Shown: piece after piece, positions 1-7,798 of the stretch
Layout: every line of letters starts with the position of its first letter
Numbering within the stretch: the first letter of the stretch is position 1
Made by a program: the position numbers and the translations under genes
DNA from: PALSA-911 sp963743035
GTDB lineage: Bacteria > Pseudomonadota > Alphaproteobacteria > Acetobacterales > Acetobacteraceae
Assembly (NCBI GenBank): GCA_963743035.1
Contig: CAVUOB010000001.1
Span: forward strand, 186,001 to 250,000
Reading direction: 5' to 3'
DNA: 64,000 nucleotides
Notes under the pieces: generated by a model
Told to the model about the DNA's origin: nothing
The model's input: the letters and a program-made list of their open reading frames with translations, nothing else
The model's database searches: none

Positions 1-731
1 AAATCGCCCTGGTCACCGGGGCGGGCAAGAATATCGGCCGCGCCATAGCGCTGCGCCTGGCCGGCGACGGCGCCGCCATTGTCGTGAACGGGCGCAGCGA
101 CCGGACGGCGCTGGACAGCGTGGTGCGGGAGATCGAGGCCGGCGGCGGGCGCGCGATCGCGGCGATCGCCGATGTGTCGGACCCCGCCGCCGTCGCGAGC
201 ATGGTCGATGACGCCGCCGCCCGGCTGGGCGGGATCGACATCCTGGTCAGCAATGCCGGGCTGCGGCGGCAGACGCCGTTCCTGGAGATGGGACTGGCGG
301 AATGGCGGGAGATCCTGTCGGTGGCGCTGGACGGCGCGTTCATCCTGGCCAAGGCGGCGGTGCCGCACATGATCCGGCGCGGCGGCGGCGCCATCGTCGC
401 GCTGTCCGGCATCTCCACCCATGTCGGCACGCCGAACCGCTGCCATGTGTCGGCATCCAAGGCCGGGCTGGAAGGGCTGATGCGGGCGCTGGCGATCGAG
501 CTGGCGCCGCATGGCATCACCGCCAACAGCGTCGCACCCGGTTCGGTCGATACCGTGCGTGGTGCTGCCGCCGGGGTGCGGCCGAGCAATCTCGGCGATC
601 AGTCGATCCCGCTGCAGCGCAAGGCCAGCGTGGACGACATCGCCGCCATGGTCCGCCACCTCGCCGGACCGGAAGGGGCCTACATCACCGGCCAGACCAT
701 CCATGTGAATGGCGGCCTGTATCTGACATAG
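1..731 (+). CDS. SDR family oxidoreductase (5' end cut by window edge)
   Basis: Short-chain dehydrogenase/reductase lacking its first residues. Reading from base 3 gives the nucleotide-binding motif TGAGKNIGRA at once, so only a few N-terminal residues are missing. SNAG stands where NNAG is usual, and the C-terminal ITGQTIHVNGG is typical of FabG-like SDRs. The active site is odd: where YxxxK is expected the sequence reads VSASK, with Val at 447-449 and Lys at 459-461, so the general-base tyrosine is absent. The family normally reduces or oxidises a ketone or alcohol with NAD(P)H. The substrate cannot be told, and the Tyr loss means activity must not be assumed. Confidence 0.9.
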   Translation, partial: IALVTGAGKNIGRAIALRLAGDGAAIVVNGRSDRTALDSVVREIEAGGGRAIAAIADVSDPAAVASMVDDAAARLGGIDILVSNAGLRRQTPFLEMGLAEWREILSVALDGAFILAKAAVPHMIRRGGGAIVALSGISTHVGTPNRCHVSASKAGLEGLMRALAIELAPHGITANSVAPGSVDTVRGAAAGVRPSNLGDQSIPLQRKASVDDIAAMVRHLAGPEGAYITGQTIHVNGGLYLT

Positions 732-753
732 CTACGCTGTCGCGGCCGGAGCG

Positions 754-1266
754 TCAGGAACAGGCCTTGCCGTGGTCGGGGTGCAGGCCCTTCGTCTTTG
801 CCTCCGCCTCGGTCATGTAGCTGCCCTTCTTGGTCGTGCCGTACCATTTGTCGCCCTGGCAGTGATAGGCCTTCGAGCCGGCGGACACCCAGACCATTCC
901 GGGGCCGCCGCCGGGCGCCGCGGTCGCGGCGGGGTGCGGACCGGTTTTCGATGCGGCCGAGGTGGCGGCCGCCGCGGGCGCTGCCGGAGTTGTCGCTGCT
1001 GGAGTTGTCGCTGCCGGGGTGGTGGCAGCGGGGGCGGCAGCGGCGCCTGCCGGGGCCGCCGGCGCGGCGGCGGGTTTCGCGGCTGGCGCGGGCGTCGCCT
1101 CGCCCCAGGCCTGCACGCCGCCATGGCCCCGGCAGGCGCCGCTGCGGCTGGTGCCGGAGAAGGCGGTGCCGTCCTTGCAGGTGGCCGTCACCGGCGCCTG
1201 TGCCTGCGCGGCGACGGCAAGGAGCAGCCCGGCGGTGAGGCAGAGCGTGGTCATGAAGGCGCGCAT
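754..1266 (-). CDS. DUF3761-like secreted protein
   Basis: A 170-residue protein with an N-terminal signal peptide (MRAFMTTLCLTAGLLL, Ala-rich cleavage region near AQA). Next comes the Cys motif TATCKDGTAFS...GACRGHGGV, which resembles DUF3761. A Pro/Ala/Thr-rich linker holds repeated PAATT units, and the C-terminal part ends YMTEAEAKTKGLHPDHGKAC. The start at 1266 is chosen because GGAG lies 8 bases upstream and the signal peptide begins there, although the frame stays open further upstream. Function is unknown; location is likely periplasmic or extracellular. It converges on the SDR gene (stop codons 22 bp apart) and is divergent from the DUF4239 gene. Confidence 0.75.
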   Translation of the reverse strand: MRAFMTTLCLTAGLLLAVAAQAQAPVTATCKDGTAFSGTSRSGACRGHGGVQAWGEATPAPAAKPAAAPAAPAGAAAAPAATTPAATTPAATTPAAPAAAATSAASKTGPHPAATAAPGGGPGMVWVSAGSKAYHCQGDKWYGTTKKGSYMTEAEAKTKGLHPDHGKACS

Positions 1267-1534
1267 GCGCGTGGCTCCTGATTGCGGATCGATCATTATG
1301 GCTACCCGCCCCTCCGGTCTTGCAAGGGAGTGGTTTGTCAAGAACTTAGGCAAAGTTGGCGGCAGGTTGTCCGCCTGTCTCAAGACGTAACGAACGCCCG
1401 ACTCCGCCGGGGTCGTATCGCTACCAGGCACGGAAATGCCGCTGAACGGTCGCCTGGCGGATGAATTCCGTGATACTCCGATTGATCTGACGGATCGGAA
1501 ACGATGCCGCCAATCGCCGGGGGCCGCTTGGATC
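1267..1534. other. Divergent intergenic region
   Basis: A 268-bp gap between the divergently read DUF3761-like and DUF4239 genes. It must hold both promoters, but I see no convincing sigma-70 hexamer pair or operator. Frames that run through it are extensions of shadow frames without start signals. Confidence 0.4.
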
Positions 1535-2338
1535 ATGATGCAGCTGCTGAACGCGCTCCTGCTGGTGCTGATCCTGCTCGCCGGCAGCGCGGCCGGCCTG
1601 TATATCCGCCCGCTGCTGTCGGAACGCCACCGGTCCGTCGAGACCATCGACCTCGTTCGGCTCGTCACCACGATGCTGGTCACCTTCGCCGCCCTGGTGC
1701 TGGGGCTGCTGACCACTTCGGTGAAAAGCGCGCGCGATACGGTCAACGCCGACCTGCACGGCTTCGGGGTGATCATCATCGAGCTCGATCAGATGCTGCG
1801 GGAATACGGTCCCGAGACGGATGTCGCCCGGGCGCTGCTGCGCAGCTATACCGCGGCGGCGATCGCCACCACCTGGACCGACGAGCCGCCGCCGCCCGGC
1901 GATTATTATCCGACCCATCTGCCGAGGTTCAGCGAGGAGCAGCATATCGAAAGCTCCCGGCTCGGCGACATGCTGAACGAGATCGGGCTGGCGATCCGCC
2001 GGTTGCAGCCGCAGGACGGCATGCACCGCCGGCTGGCCGACGACACGCTGGCCAGGTTCGACCATCTGCTGCAACGGCGCTGGAAGCTGATCGAGGAGGC
2101 GAGGTCCTCGATCTCGATACCGTTCTATGTGGTGCTGGTGTTCTGGCTGGTGGTGGTGTTCGCCAGTTTCGGCCTGTGCGCGACCCGCAACCCGCTCGTC
2201 TGGGTCATGCTTGGACTCGGCGCCGTCTCGATCGCTTCGGCGATTTTCGTCATCACGGTGCTGGATACGCCGCTCGGCGGCCTGTTCCCGGCGCCGAGCG
2301 AGCCGCTGCGAGCGGCGCTGGCGCATTTGAGCCGCTAG
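1535..2338 (+). CDS. DUF4239 / bestrophin-like membrane protein
   Basis: A 267-residue membrane protein with one hydrophobic segment at the N-terminus (LLNALLLVLILLAG), a second near residues 45-65 (LVTTMLVTFAALVLGLL), and two near the C-terminus (IPFYVVLVFWLVVVFASFG and WVMLGLGAVSIASAIF). This arrangement, with a long soluble helical middle, matches DUF4239 (bestrophin-like) proteins, whose function is unknown. ATG codons at 1535 and 1538 are equally possible starts; the ribosome site is weak. The gene stands alone, 59 bp before the NUDIX gene on the same strand. Confidence 0.7.
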   Translation: MMQLLNALLLVLILLAGSAAGLYIRPLLSERHRSVETIDLVRLVTTMLVTFAALVLGLLTTSVKSARDTVNADLHGFGVIIIELDQMLREYGPETDVARALLRSYTAAAIATTWTDEPPPPGDYYPTHLPRFSEEQHIESSRLGDMLNEIGLAIRRLQPQDGMHRRLADDTLARFDHLLQRRWKLIEEARSSISIPFYVVLVFWLVVVFASFGLCATRNPLVWVMLGLGAVSIASAIFVITVLDTPLGGLFPAPSEPLRAALAHLSR

Positions 2339-2397
2339 CGGCCGCCTGCTGTCGCGGTGGTCTTGCCGAGCGCCGTGCCCGGTGATCTTCTGGCCGC

Positions 2398-3214
2398 ATG
2401 GGAAGCGATCAGATTGCCGAGCCGCGCCTTGCGGCCACCGTCCTGCTGCTGCGTGACAGCGAAGACGGAATGGAAGTGTTCATGGTGGTGCGCCACCGCG
2501 AGATCGAGTTTGCATCGGGGGCACTGGTCTTCCCGGGCGGGCGGATCGACCCCGGGGACCACGACATCGCCGCCAATCCGGTGCTGTTCCCCCCACAGGC
2601 CCGCCTGACCGCCGCCGAGGCGGCGCTGCGCGTCGGCGCCTTGCGCGAAACCTTCGAGGAATGCGGCATCCTGTTCGCCTGCGCGCGCGGCGAAGGCGCG
2701 CTGGTCTCGGCCACGCGGCTGCGCGAAATCGAGGCGACCTGGCGTGTGGCCATGACCGCGGGGGAGAAGAGCTTCGCCGACATCCTGATCGCCGAGGACC
2801 TGGTGCTCGCGCCCGATGCGCTGGTGCCCTTCGCGCACTGGATCACGCCGGTACGCATGGCCAAGCGCTTCGACACGCATTTCTTTCTCGCCGCCGCTCC
2901 GCCCGATCAGGCCGCGGTGCATGACGGCGAGGAGGCAGTCGATTTCGATCTGGATCTCGCCCCGGCAGGCGGTCGCGGCGAGCGAGGCCGGCACCTACAA
3001 GCTGGTGTTCCCGACCCAGAAGAATCTGGAAAAGCTCGCCCGCCACGCCACGGCAGAGGCGGCCATGGCGGTCGCGCGCAAGGCCAGGATCGTCACCGTG
3101 CTGCCGGTGATGGAGAAACTCCCCAATGGCGCGCGCCGGATGCGACTGCCGGCGGAGGCCGATTACGGCGGGGAGTTCTTCGAGGTGACCAATCCGCCGG
3201 CGATGCCGGACTAA
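2398..3214 (+). pseudogene. NUDIX hydrolase, broken by a +1 frameshift
   Basis: NUDIX-family hydrolase related to large alphaproteobacterial NUDIX proteins. The Nudix box is clear in the first frame: GALVFPGGRID, then ALRETFEECGILF. This frame is intact to HDGEEAVDF near 2945, after which the homologous sequence continues one base ahead as IWISPRQAV...KLVFPTQKNLEKLARHAT and ends in TAA at 3212-3214. Removing one T from the TTT at 2943-2945 restores VDSIWISPRQAV. A single-base sequencing or assembly error explains this as well as a true mutation. Known NUDIX enzymes cleave nucleoside diphosphate-linked compounds; the substrate here is unknown. The next gene starts 57 bp downstream. Confidence 0.8.
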
Positions 3215-3244
3215 CCGGGGCCAGACCAACCGGGGCGAGACCAA
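3215..3244. repeat. Two tandem 15-bp units after the NUDIX stop codon
   Basis: Two adjacent units, CCGGGGCCAGACCAA and CCGGGGCGAGACCAA, differ at one base. They begin directly after the TAA stop codon. This is one of several short imperfect tandem repeats at gene ends in this window. Confidence 0.8.
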
Positions 3245-3271
3245 GAATGCGTGTAGGAAACGGGAAACGAC

Positions 3272-4831
3272 ATGAGCTGGCAGCCTGAACTCGACGAACT
3301 CCATGAGCGGGAGGCGCTGGCCCGGCGCATGGGAGGGGAGGACAAGGTAAAGCGCCAGCACGATGGCGGCAGGCTGACGGTGCGCGAGCGGATCGACGGC
3401 GTGCTTGATCCCGGCAGCTTCCACGAGATCGGCGCCCTCGCTGGCAAGGCCAGCTATGACAGCAACAGCCGGTTGACCGACTTGCAGGCGGCCAACTGCG
3501 TCATCGGGCGCGGAAAGGTGGATGGCAGGCCCGTGGTGGTGTGCGGCGACGATTTCACCGTGCGCGGCGGATCGGCGGACGCCACCATCAAGGAAAAGAC
3601 CTGGATGGCCGAGCAGATGGCGCTGGAGTTCCGCCTGCCGATCATCCGCATCATCGAGGGCTCCGGTGGCGGCGGTTCGGTGAAGACGATCGAGACCACC
3701 GGGCGGGCGAACCTGCCGGGGCGCGTCGGCGGCGCCTATGGCTATCACCTCGTGGCGCAGAATCTCGGCACCGTGCCGGTGGTGGCCCTCGGTCTCGGCT
3801 CGGTCGCCGGCCTCGGCGCCGCGCGGCTGGCGGCGAGCCATTATTCGGTGATGACCAAGGCCACCTCGGCGATGTTCGTTGCCGGCCCGCCGGTGGTGGA
3901 GCGCATCGGCCAGAAGCTCAACAAGCAGGAGCTGGGCGGGTGGGAAATCCAGTGCCGCGCCGGCGCGGTGGATCATGCTGTCGATACCGAGGAGGAAGCC
4001 TTCGCCTGCGCCCGGCGGTTCCTGTCGTATCTGCCGTCGTCGATCCATGCCACGCCGCCGGTGGAACCGTCCAACGACGATCCGAACCGGCGGGACGAGG
4101 CGCTGATCAAGGCGATCCCGAAGGACCGCCGCCGGGTCTACAAGATGCGGCCGATCGTGGAGACGCTGGTGGACCGCGGCAGCTTCTTCGAAATGGGCCG
4201 GATGTTCGGCCGGTCGATCATCACCGGCCTGGCGCGGATCGATGGCAGGCCGGTCGCGATCATGGCCGGCGATCCCTACCACTATGCCGGCGCCTGGACC
4301 GCGGATGCCTGCGCCAAGGTGATCCGCTTCGTCGATCTGGCGCAGACCTTCCATCTGCCGGTCGTGCACATGGTGGATTGCCCGGGCTTCCTGATCGGGC
4401 TGGAGGCGGAGAAGACCGCCACCATCCGCGCCGGCGTGCGGGCGATGGCGGCGATCACCCAGACCACCGTGCCCTGGTGCACCATCCTGATCCGCAACGT
4501 GTTCGGCGTGGCCGGCGCCATCCACCAGCCGATGGGCCGGCTGTCGCTGCGCTATGCCTGGCCGTCCGGCTATTGGGGATCGCTGCCGCTGGAAGGCGGG
4601 ATCGAGGCGGCGTATCGCCAGGATATCGCGGACGCGCCGGACCCGGAGGCCAAGCTGGCGGAGATCGAGGACCGGCTGAACAAGCTGCGCTCGCCGTTCC
4701 GCACCGCGGAGACATTCTGGGTGGAGGAGATCATCGATCCTCGCGACACCCGCAAATTGCTGTGCGAATTCGTCCGCCTGGCCGAGCCGCTGCTGACACC
4801 GGGGCCGGCCGCGTTCACCATGCGGCCGTGA
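3272..4831 (+). CDS. Acyl-CoA carboxylase beta subunit (carboxyltransferase)
   Basis: A 519-residue carboxyltransferase of the propionyl/acetyl-CoA carboxylase beta family, which moves carboxyl from biotin to an acyl-CoA. It has two crotonase-like halves: the N-terminal half carries GRGKVDGRPVVVCGDDFTVRGGS and the glycine-rich EGSGGGGSVKT; the C-terminal half carries GRMFGRSIITGLARIDGRPVAIMAGDP and FLIGLEAEK. Length is normal for the family. No biotin carboxylase or biotin-carrier subunit lies nearby, so its partner must be encoded elsewhere. Substrate (propionyl-, methylcrotonyl- or another acyl-CoA) cannot be fixed from sequence. Confidence 0.85.
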   Translation: MSWQPELDELHEREALARRMGGEDKVKRQHDGGRLTVRERIDGVLDPGSFHEIGALAGKASYDSNSRLTDLQAANCVIGRGKVDGRPVVVCGDDFTVRGGSADATIKEKTWMAEQMALEFRLPIIRIIEGSGGGGSVKTIETTGRANLPGRVGGAYGYHLVAQNLGTVPVVALGLGSVAGLGAARLAASHYSVMTKATSAMFVAGPPVVERIGQKLNKQELGGWEIQCRAGAVDHAVDTEEEAFACARRFLSYLPSSIHATPPVEPSNDDPNRRDEALIKAIPKDRRRVYKMRPIVETLVDRGSFFEMGRMFGRSIITGLARIDGRPVAIMAGDPYHYAGAWTADACAKVIRFVDLAQTFHLPVVHMVDCPGFLIGLEAEKTATIRAGVRAMAAITQTTVPWCTILIRNVFGVAGAIHQPMGRLSLRYAWPSGYWGSLPLEGGIEAAYRQDIADAPDPEAKLAEIEDRLNKLRSPFRTAETFWVEEIIDPRDTRKLLCEFVRLAEPLLTPGPAAFTMRP

Positions 4832-4862
4832 CAGAGGTGGGGAGGCCGTAAGGGAGATTGAA

Positions 4863-5609
4863 ATGTCGGAGAGCTCCGAACTTCGTCGCCTGATCGGGGG
4901 ATCGGAACGGATCGTCTTCTTCACCGGGGCCGGGATCAGCACCGAATCCGGCATTCCCGATTTCCGCTCGCCGGGCGGCATCTGGACGCGCATGGCGCCG
5001 ATCGATTTTCGCGACTTCATGGGGTCGGAGGAGGCGCGACGGGAAACCTGGCGGCGGAAATTCGTCACCGACCAGACCATCCGCGCCGCTGAGCCCAATC
5101 GCGGCCATCGCGCGGTTGCCCGGCTGATCCGCGAGGGCCGGGCGAGTTCCGTCATCACCCAGAACATCGACGGCCTGCACCAGCTCTCCGGCGTGCCCGA
5201 TACCCATGTGATCGAGCTGCATGGCAATTCCACCTATGCCACCTGCCTGTCCTGCGCCCGGCGTTACGAGATCGACGACATCAAGGCGGCGTTCGAGCGC
5301 AGCGGCGATCCGCCGCATTGCGATGCCTGCGGCGGCTACGTGAAGGCCGCCACCATCTCTTTCGGCCAGTCCATGCCGGTGGAGGCGATGCAGCGGGCGG
5401 AGGCGGAAACGCTGGCCGCCGATCTGTTCATCGTCGCCGGTTCTTCGCTGGTGGTCTATCCCGCCGCGGGGTTTCCGGAGATCGCCAAGCAGAACGGCGC
5501 GGCGCTGGTGATCGTCAACCGCGATCCCACCGGCCTCGACCGGGTGGCCGATCTGGTGATTCATGAAAGCATCGGCGACACGCTGGGCGAGGCGGTCGGG
5601 GTGAACTGA
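4863..5609 (+). CDS. SIR2 family NAD-dependent protein deacylase
   Basis: A 248-residue sirtuin that removes acyl groups from lysines using NAD+. All core features are visible: GAGIS (residues 22-26) and GIPDFRS in the NAD site, QNIDGLH at 100-106, the catalytic His in ELHG at 120, and the zinc ligands C128, C131, C153 and C156. The C-terminal GSSLVVYPAA and IVNRDPTG are also typical. The gene starts 31 bp after the carboxylase gene on the same strand and may be co-transcribed. Metabolic targets are unknown. It converges on the DUF3775 gene with only 6 bp between stop codons. Confidence 0.93.
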   Translation: MSESSELRRLIGGSERIVFFTGAGISTESGIPDFRSPGGIWTRMAPIDFRDFMGSEEARRETWRRKFVTDQTIRAAEPNRGHRAVARLIREGRASSVITQNIDGLHQLSGVPDTHVIELHGNSTYATCLSCARRYEIDDIKAAFERSGDPPHCDACGGYVKAATISFGQSMPVEAMQRAEAETLAADLFIVAGSSLVVYPAAGFPEIAKQNGAALVIVNRDPTGLDRVADLVIHESIGDTLGEAVGVN

Positions 5610-5615
5610 CGCGGT

Positions 5616-6035
5616 TCAATCCGGTTCGCAGGAATGGCCGAGCGCGGTCAGGCCTTCGTCCAGGTAGTCGGCCAGCATCGGTATGCCCATCAGGTAGCCG
5701 GCGGAATGCTTGCGGTGGCGTTCGAGCGCGAGCGCCTTCGCCTCCTCCCATTCCTCCGGCCCGAAATCGCCGCGCCCGACCCAGGTGAGGGCGATGAGCT
5801 CGACGATTTCTTCGTCATTGAGGTCGTCGATCGCTTCGCGCAGTTCGGCCTCGGTGGGGTCGTCCCGATGGTCCTCCAGGGTCTCGTCCTCGTCAGTGGC
5901 GACGCGGTCGCCCTCCGGATCGGGCTCGGGAGGATCCACCTTGACGTCGAATTCACGCGCCTTGGCGATGATGAAGCAGACGGTTTCGGTGCTGATATTC
6001 AATTCGACCGGTTCGTTCTGGTAATCCCTGGCCAT
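5616..6035 (-). CDS. DUF3775 domain-containing protein
   Basis: A 139-residue acidic, soluble protein. After VELNISTETVCFIIAKAREFDVKV comes a low-complexity acidic stretch of Asp, Glu and Pro, then a helical domain (LREAIDDLNDEEIVELIALTWVGRG...EEWEEAKALA), the pattern of DUF3775. Function unknown. The start at 6035 (MARDYQNEP) has AGGAGA about 9 bases upstream and was preferred over an in-frame codon at 6077. It lies just downstream of the HPF-cold shock gene on the same strand (52 bp gap) and may share its transcript. Confidence 0.8.
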   Translation of the reverse strand: MARDYQNEPVELNISTETVCFIIAKAREFDVKVDPPEPDPEGDRVATDEDETLEDHRDDPTEAELREAIDDLNDEEIVELIALTWVGRGDFGPEEWEEAKALALERHRKHSAGYLMGIPMLADYLDEGLTALGHSCEPD

Positions 6036-6087
6036 CGGCCGCTTCTCCTGCCTGGTTTCGCCTTTCCGCTCGCCCATAAGGAGGCCT

Positions 6088-6669
6088 TCATGCGGGATGT
6101 GGCGGGCCTGGGTGGTGCTTGCCGATCCTGACCACGCTGCTGGCTTGCGGCCCTTTTTCGCCTTCGCCCGGATCCAGGGCGAAACGGATCTCGTCTCCCA
6201 CTTTCAGGTGATCGAAGCCGTTGTCGACCACGCTGTTGCGATGGAAATACACTTCCGTGCCGTCCGGGGTCTCGATAAAGCCGTAATCCTGTTCGGCGAT
6301 CAGCTTGGAGACGCGGCCGAGATCGGGAATTTCGTGCTGCTTCACGGCGCCGCGCTCGCTGCGGACGTAATCCTCCAGCTGGCGCCTTGCCGCGTCGAAT
6401 GCGTCGCGCACGGCGACATGGACATCTTCATGGGCGTGATTGGCCCCCGGATCGTGTGAAATCACGATCTCCCGTCCGGGCAACCGCAACAACAGGCGGA
6501 TGCCGAACACATTGCCCTTGTGGCGCCGCTGGCCCTTTTCGACCACCACGCGGCAGGAGGTTATGCGGGGCTGGAACTGCTCCAACTCCGCCAGCCGGAC
6601 GCGGATGCGCTCCTCCACTGCCGGCGACGGGTCGAGATTGCGGAAGACGATTTCGGGCGACAATGCCAC
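6088..6669 (-). CDS. HPF/RaiA ribosome-associated protein fused to a cold-shock domain
   Basis: A 193-residue two-domain protein. Residues 1 to about 105 resemble HPF/RaiA (VEERIRVRLAELEQFQPRITSC...VAVRDAFDAARRQLEDYV), which bind the 30S decoding region and hibernate ribosomes. Residues about 115-187 form a cold-shock OB fold (RVSKLIAEQDYGFIETPDG, VYFHRNSVV), which binds single-stranded RNA. The start is GTG at 6669, with GAGGAGG five bases upstream. The fusion suggests a stress-responsive ribosome and mRNA-binding factor. A four-copy 14-bp repeat lies 55-110 bp upstream of the start. Confidence 0.85.
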   Translation of the reverse strand: MALSPEIVFRNLDPSPAVEERIRVRLAELEQFQPRITSCRVVVEKGQRRHKGNVFGIRLLLRLPGREIVISHDPGANHAHEDVHVAVRDAFDAARRQLEDYVRSERGAVKQHEIPDLGRVSKLIAEQDYGFIETPDGTEVYFHRNSVVDNGFDHLKVGDEIRFALDPGEGEKGPQASSVVRIGKHHPGPPHPA

Positions 6670-6723
6670 CGGGGCCTCCTCTCGAAGCGAGAGGAGGCTA
6701 ATCGGGTGCCGCGGAGGTTTCGT

Positions 6724-6779
6724 TGACCCAGATCAGTTGGCTCGGATCAGCTGACCCAGATCAGTTGACCCGGATTGGG
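6724..6779. repeat. Four tandem 14-bp imperfect repeats
   Basis: Units at 6724 (TGACCCAGATCAGT), 6738 (TGGCTCGGATCAGC), 6752 (TGACCCAGATCAGT) and 6766 (TGACCCGGATTGGG). Copies one and three are identical. The array lies between the stop of the PEP-CTERM gene (6807) and the start of the HPF-cold shock gene (6669), both read leftwards, so it could affect the latter's 5' region. Confidence 0.85.
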
Positions 6780-6806
6780 GAGAAAATCCCTCCGCACCGG
6801 CCGGCT

Positions 6807-7487
6807 TCAGCCGCGGCGGCGCTGGCGGATGAAGCCGAGACCCGCGAGGCCGGCGCCGAGGACGGCCAGCGAGGCCGGCTCGGGTGTGGGAACCGGCGGG
6901 TTGCCGGCGATGATGTACACCTGGTCGATCACGACGTCCTTCGAGGGGGAGAAGTTCGTGTTGAAGGTGAAGTCCACCAGGTAGAAGCCGGCCGTGGTGA
7001 TGGTCGTCGACCCCGCATAGGTTTGCCAGGTCGTCGGCGACAGCGACGAGGCGGTGAAGTTCGCCAGCGACACGCCGGCGATTTCGCCGGTGAAGGTGGC
7101 GTCGCCGGCATTGTTGTAGCCGTTCTGCGGCAGATAGGCGCTGAAGCCGATCTGGTAGATGCCCGGGGTCAGGTAGACGGATTGCGACAGGGTCTCGTTG
7201 GCGAAGTCGCTCACGAAATAGGCCGCATGGGTGCCGACCGGGTCGGGCGAATTGGTCGGCGCGCTGTTGGCGGGGATCGGCTCGCCGAAGGCTCCACCGG
7301 GGTACCCGGCGGACGAATTATAGGGGATGACGACCGCCGGATCGCCGTCGGCGGCGGGCCCGCTGAGGGTCCAGCCGGTGAAGCCGCTCTCGAAGCTGCC
7401 GTTGGCGACCAGGTTCGCCGCTGACGCCTGGACTGCCGTGGCGGCGCCGCCGAGCAGGACCGCGGTCGCGAAAATCTTCCAGTTCAT
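6807..7487 (-). CDS. PEP-CTERM sorting domain protein, secreted
   Basis: A 226-residue exported protein. Signal peptide at residues 1-24 (ATAVLLGGAATAVQASAA), then NLVANGSFESGFTGWTLSG, a motif common in galactose-binding-like extracellular domains, then a Ser/Thr/Asn-rich beta domain. The C-terminus has the complete PEP-CTERM signal: TPEPASLAVLG, a hydrophobic helix and RQRRRG. Such proteins are cut and anchored or released by an exosortase, often with exopolysaccharide. No exosortase gene lies here. AAGGATG sits 7 bases before the ATG. The upstream 311 bp contain an A+T-rich stretch. Confidence 0.9.
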   Translation of the reverse strand: MNWKIFATAVLLGGAATAVQASAANLVANGSFESGFTGWTLSGPAADGDPAVVIPYNSSAGYPGGAFGEPIPANSAPTNSPDPVGTHAAYFVSDFANETLSQSVYLTPGIYQIGFSAYLPQNGYNNAGDATFTGEIAGVSLANFTASSLSPTTWQTYAGSTTITTAGFYLVDFTFNTNFSPSKDVVIDQVYIIAGNPPVPTPEPASLAVLGAGLAGLGFIRQRRRG

Positions 7488-7798
7488 GGCTTCGCATCCT
7501 TCATGGGGGCTGCCCGGGGTGATCCCCGGACGGTGTCAAAACACATCAAGATGCGACATATAGAGACAGATTCGGGTTTGATTGCAACCCCAATCTGCAC
7601 GATTTCCATGAAATTTATTAAACAATCTCTAAAATTGGACTTGTCGGAGTGCTTTAGCCCGCCGCTTCGGTCTCAACGCGGCTCTCCCGGGACCTTCCAA
7701 CGAGTGGATTAGCCCGGTCCGGGATTCTCGTTATCTCTCCGCGGGCCATGTCCACGGGGAGATCGGGGCGGGGCAATCACCCCGGCCCCATCCGTCGG
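7488..7798. other. A+T-rich intergenic region upstream of the PEP-CTERM gene
   Basis: A 311-bp gap. The middle (about 7540-7650) is much richer in A+T than the rest of the window, which suits a promoter for the leftward PEP-CTERM gene, but I cannot assign hexamers with confidence. Near 7760-7790 G-rich and C-rich arms can pair imperfectly just beyond the LLM-class gene stop; there is no T tract, so I do not call a terminator. I see no gene in it. Confidence 0.4.

Noticed and set aside
1267..1779. Upstream extension of the DUF3761-like protein
   Set aside because: It would bury the signal peptide and run antisense into the DUF4239 gene; the ATG at 1266 has a clear ribosome site.
2843..5233. 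A 796-codon open frame on the minus strand
   Set aside because: It lies antisense to the carboxylase and sirtuin genes, which have full family motifs. Long antisense frames are expected at this G+C content, and the translation is rich in Arg, His and Gln without motifs.
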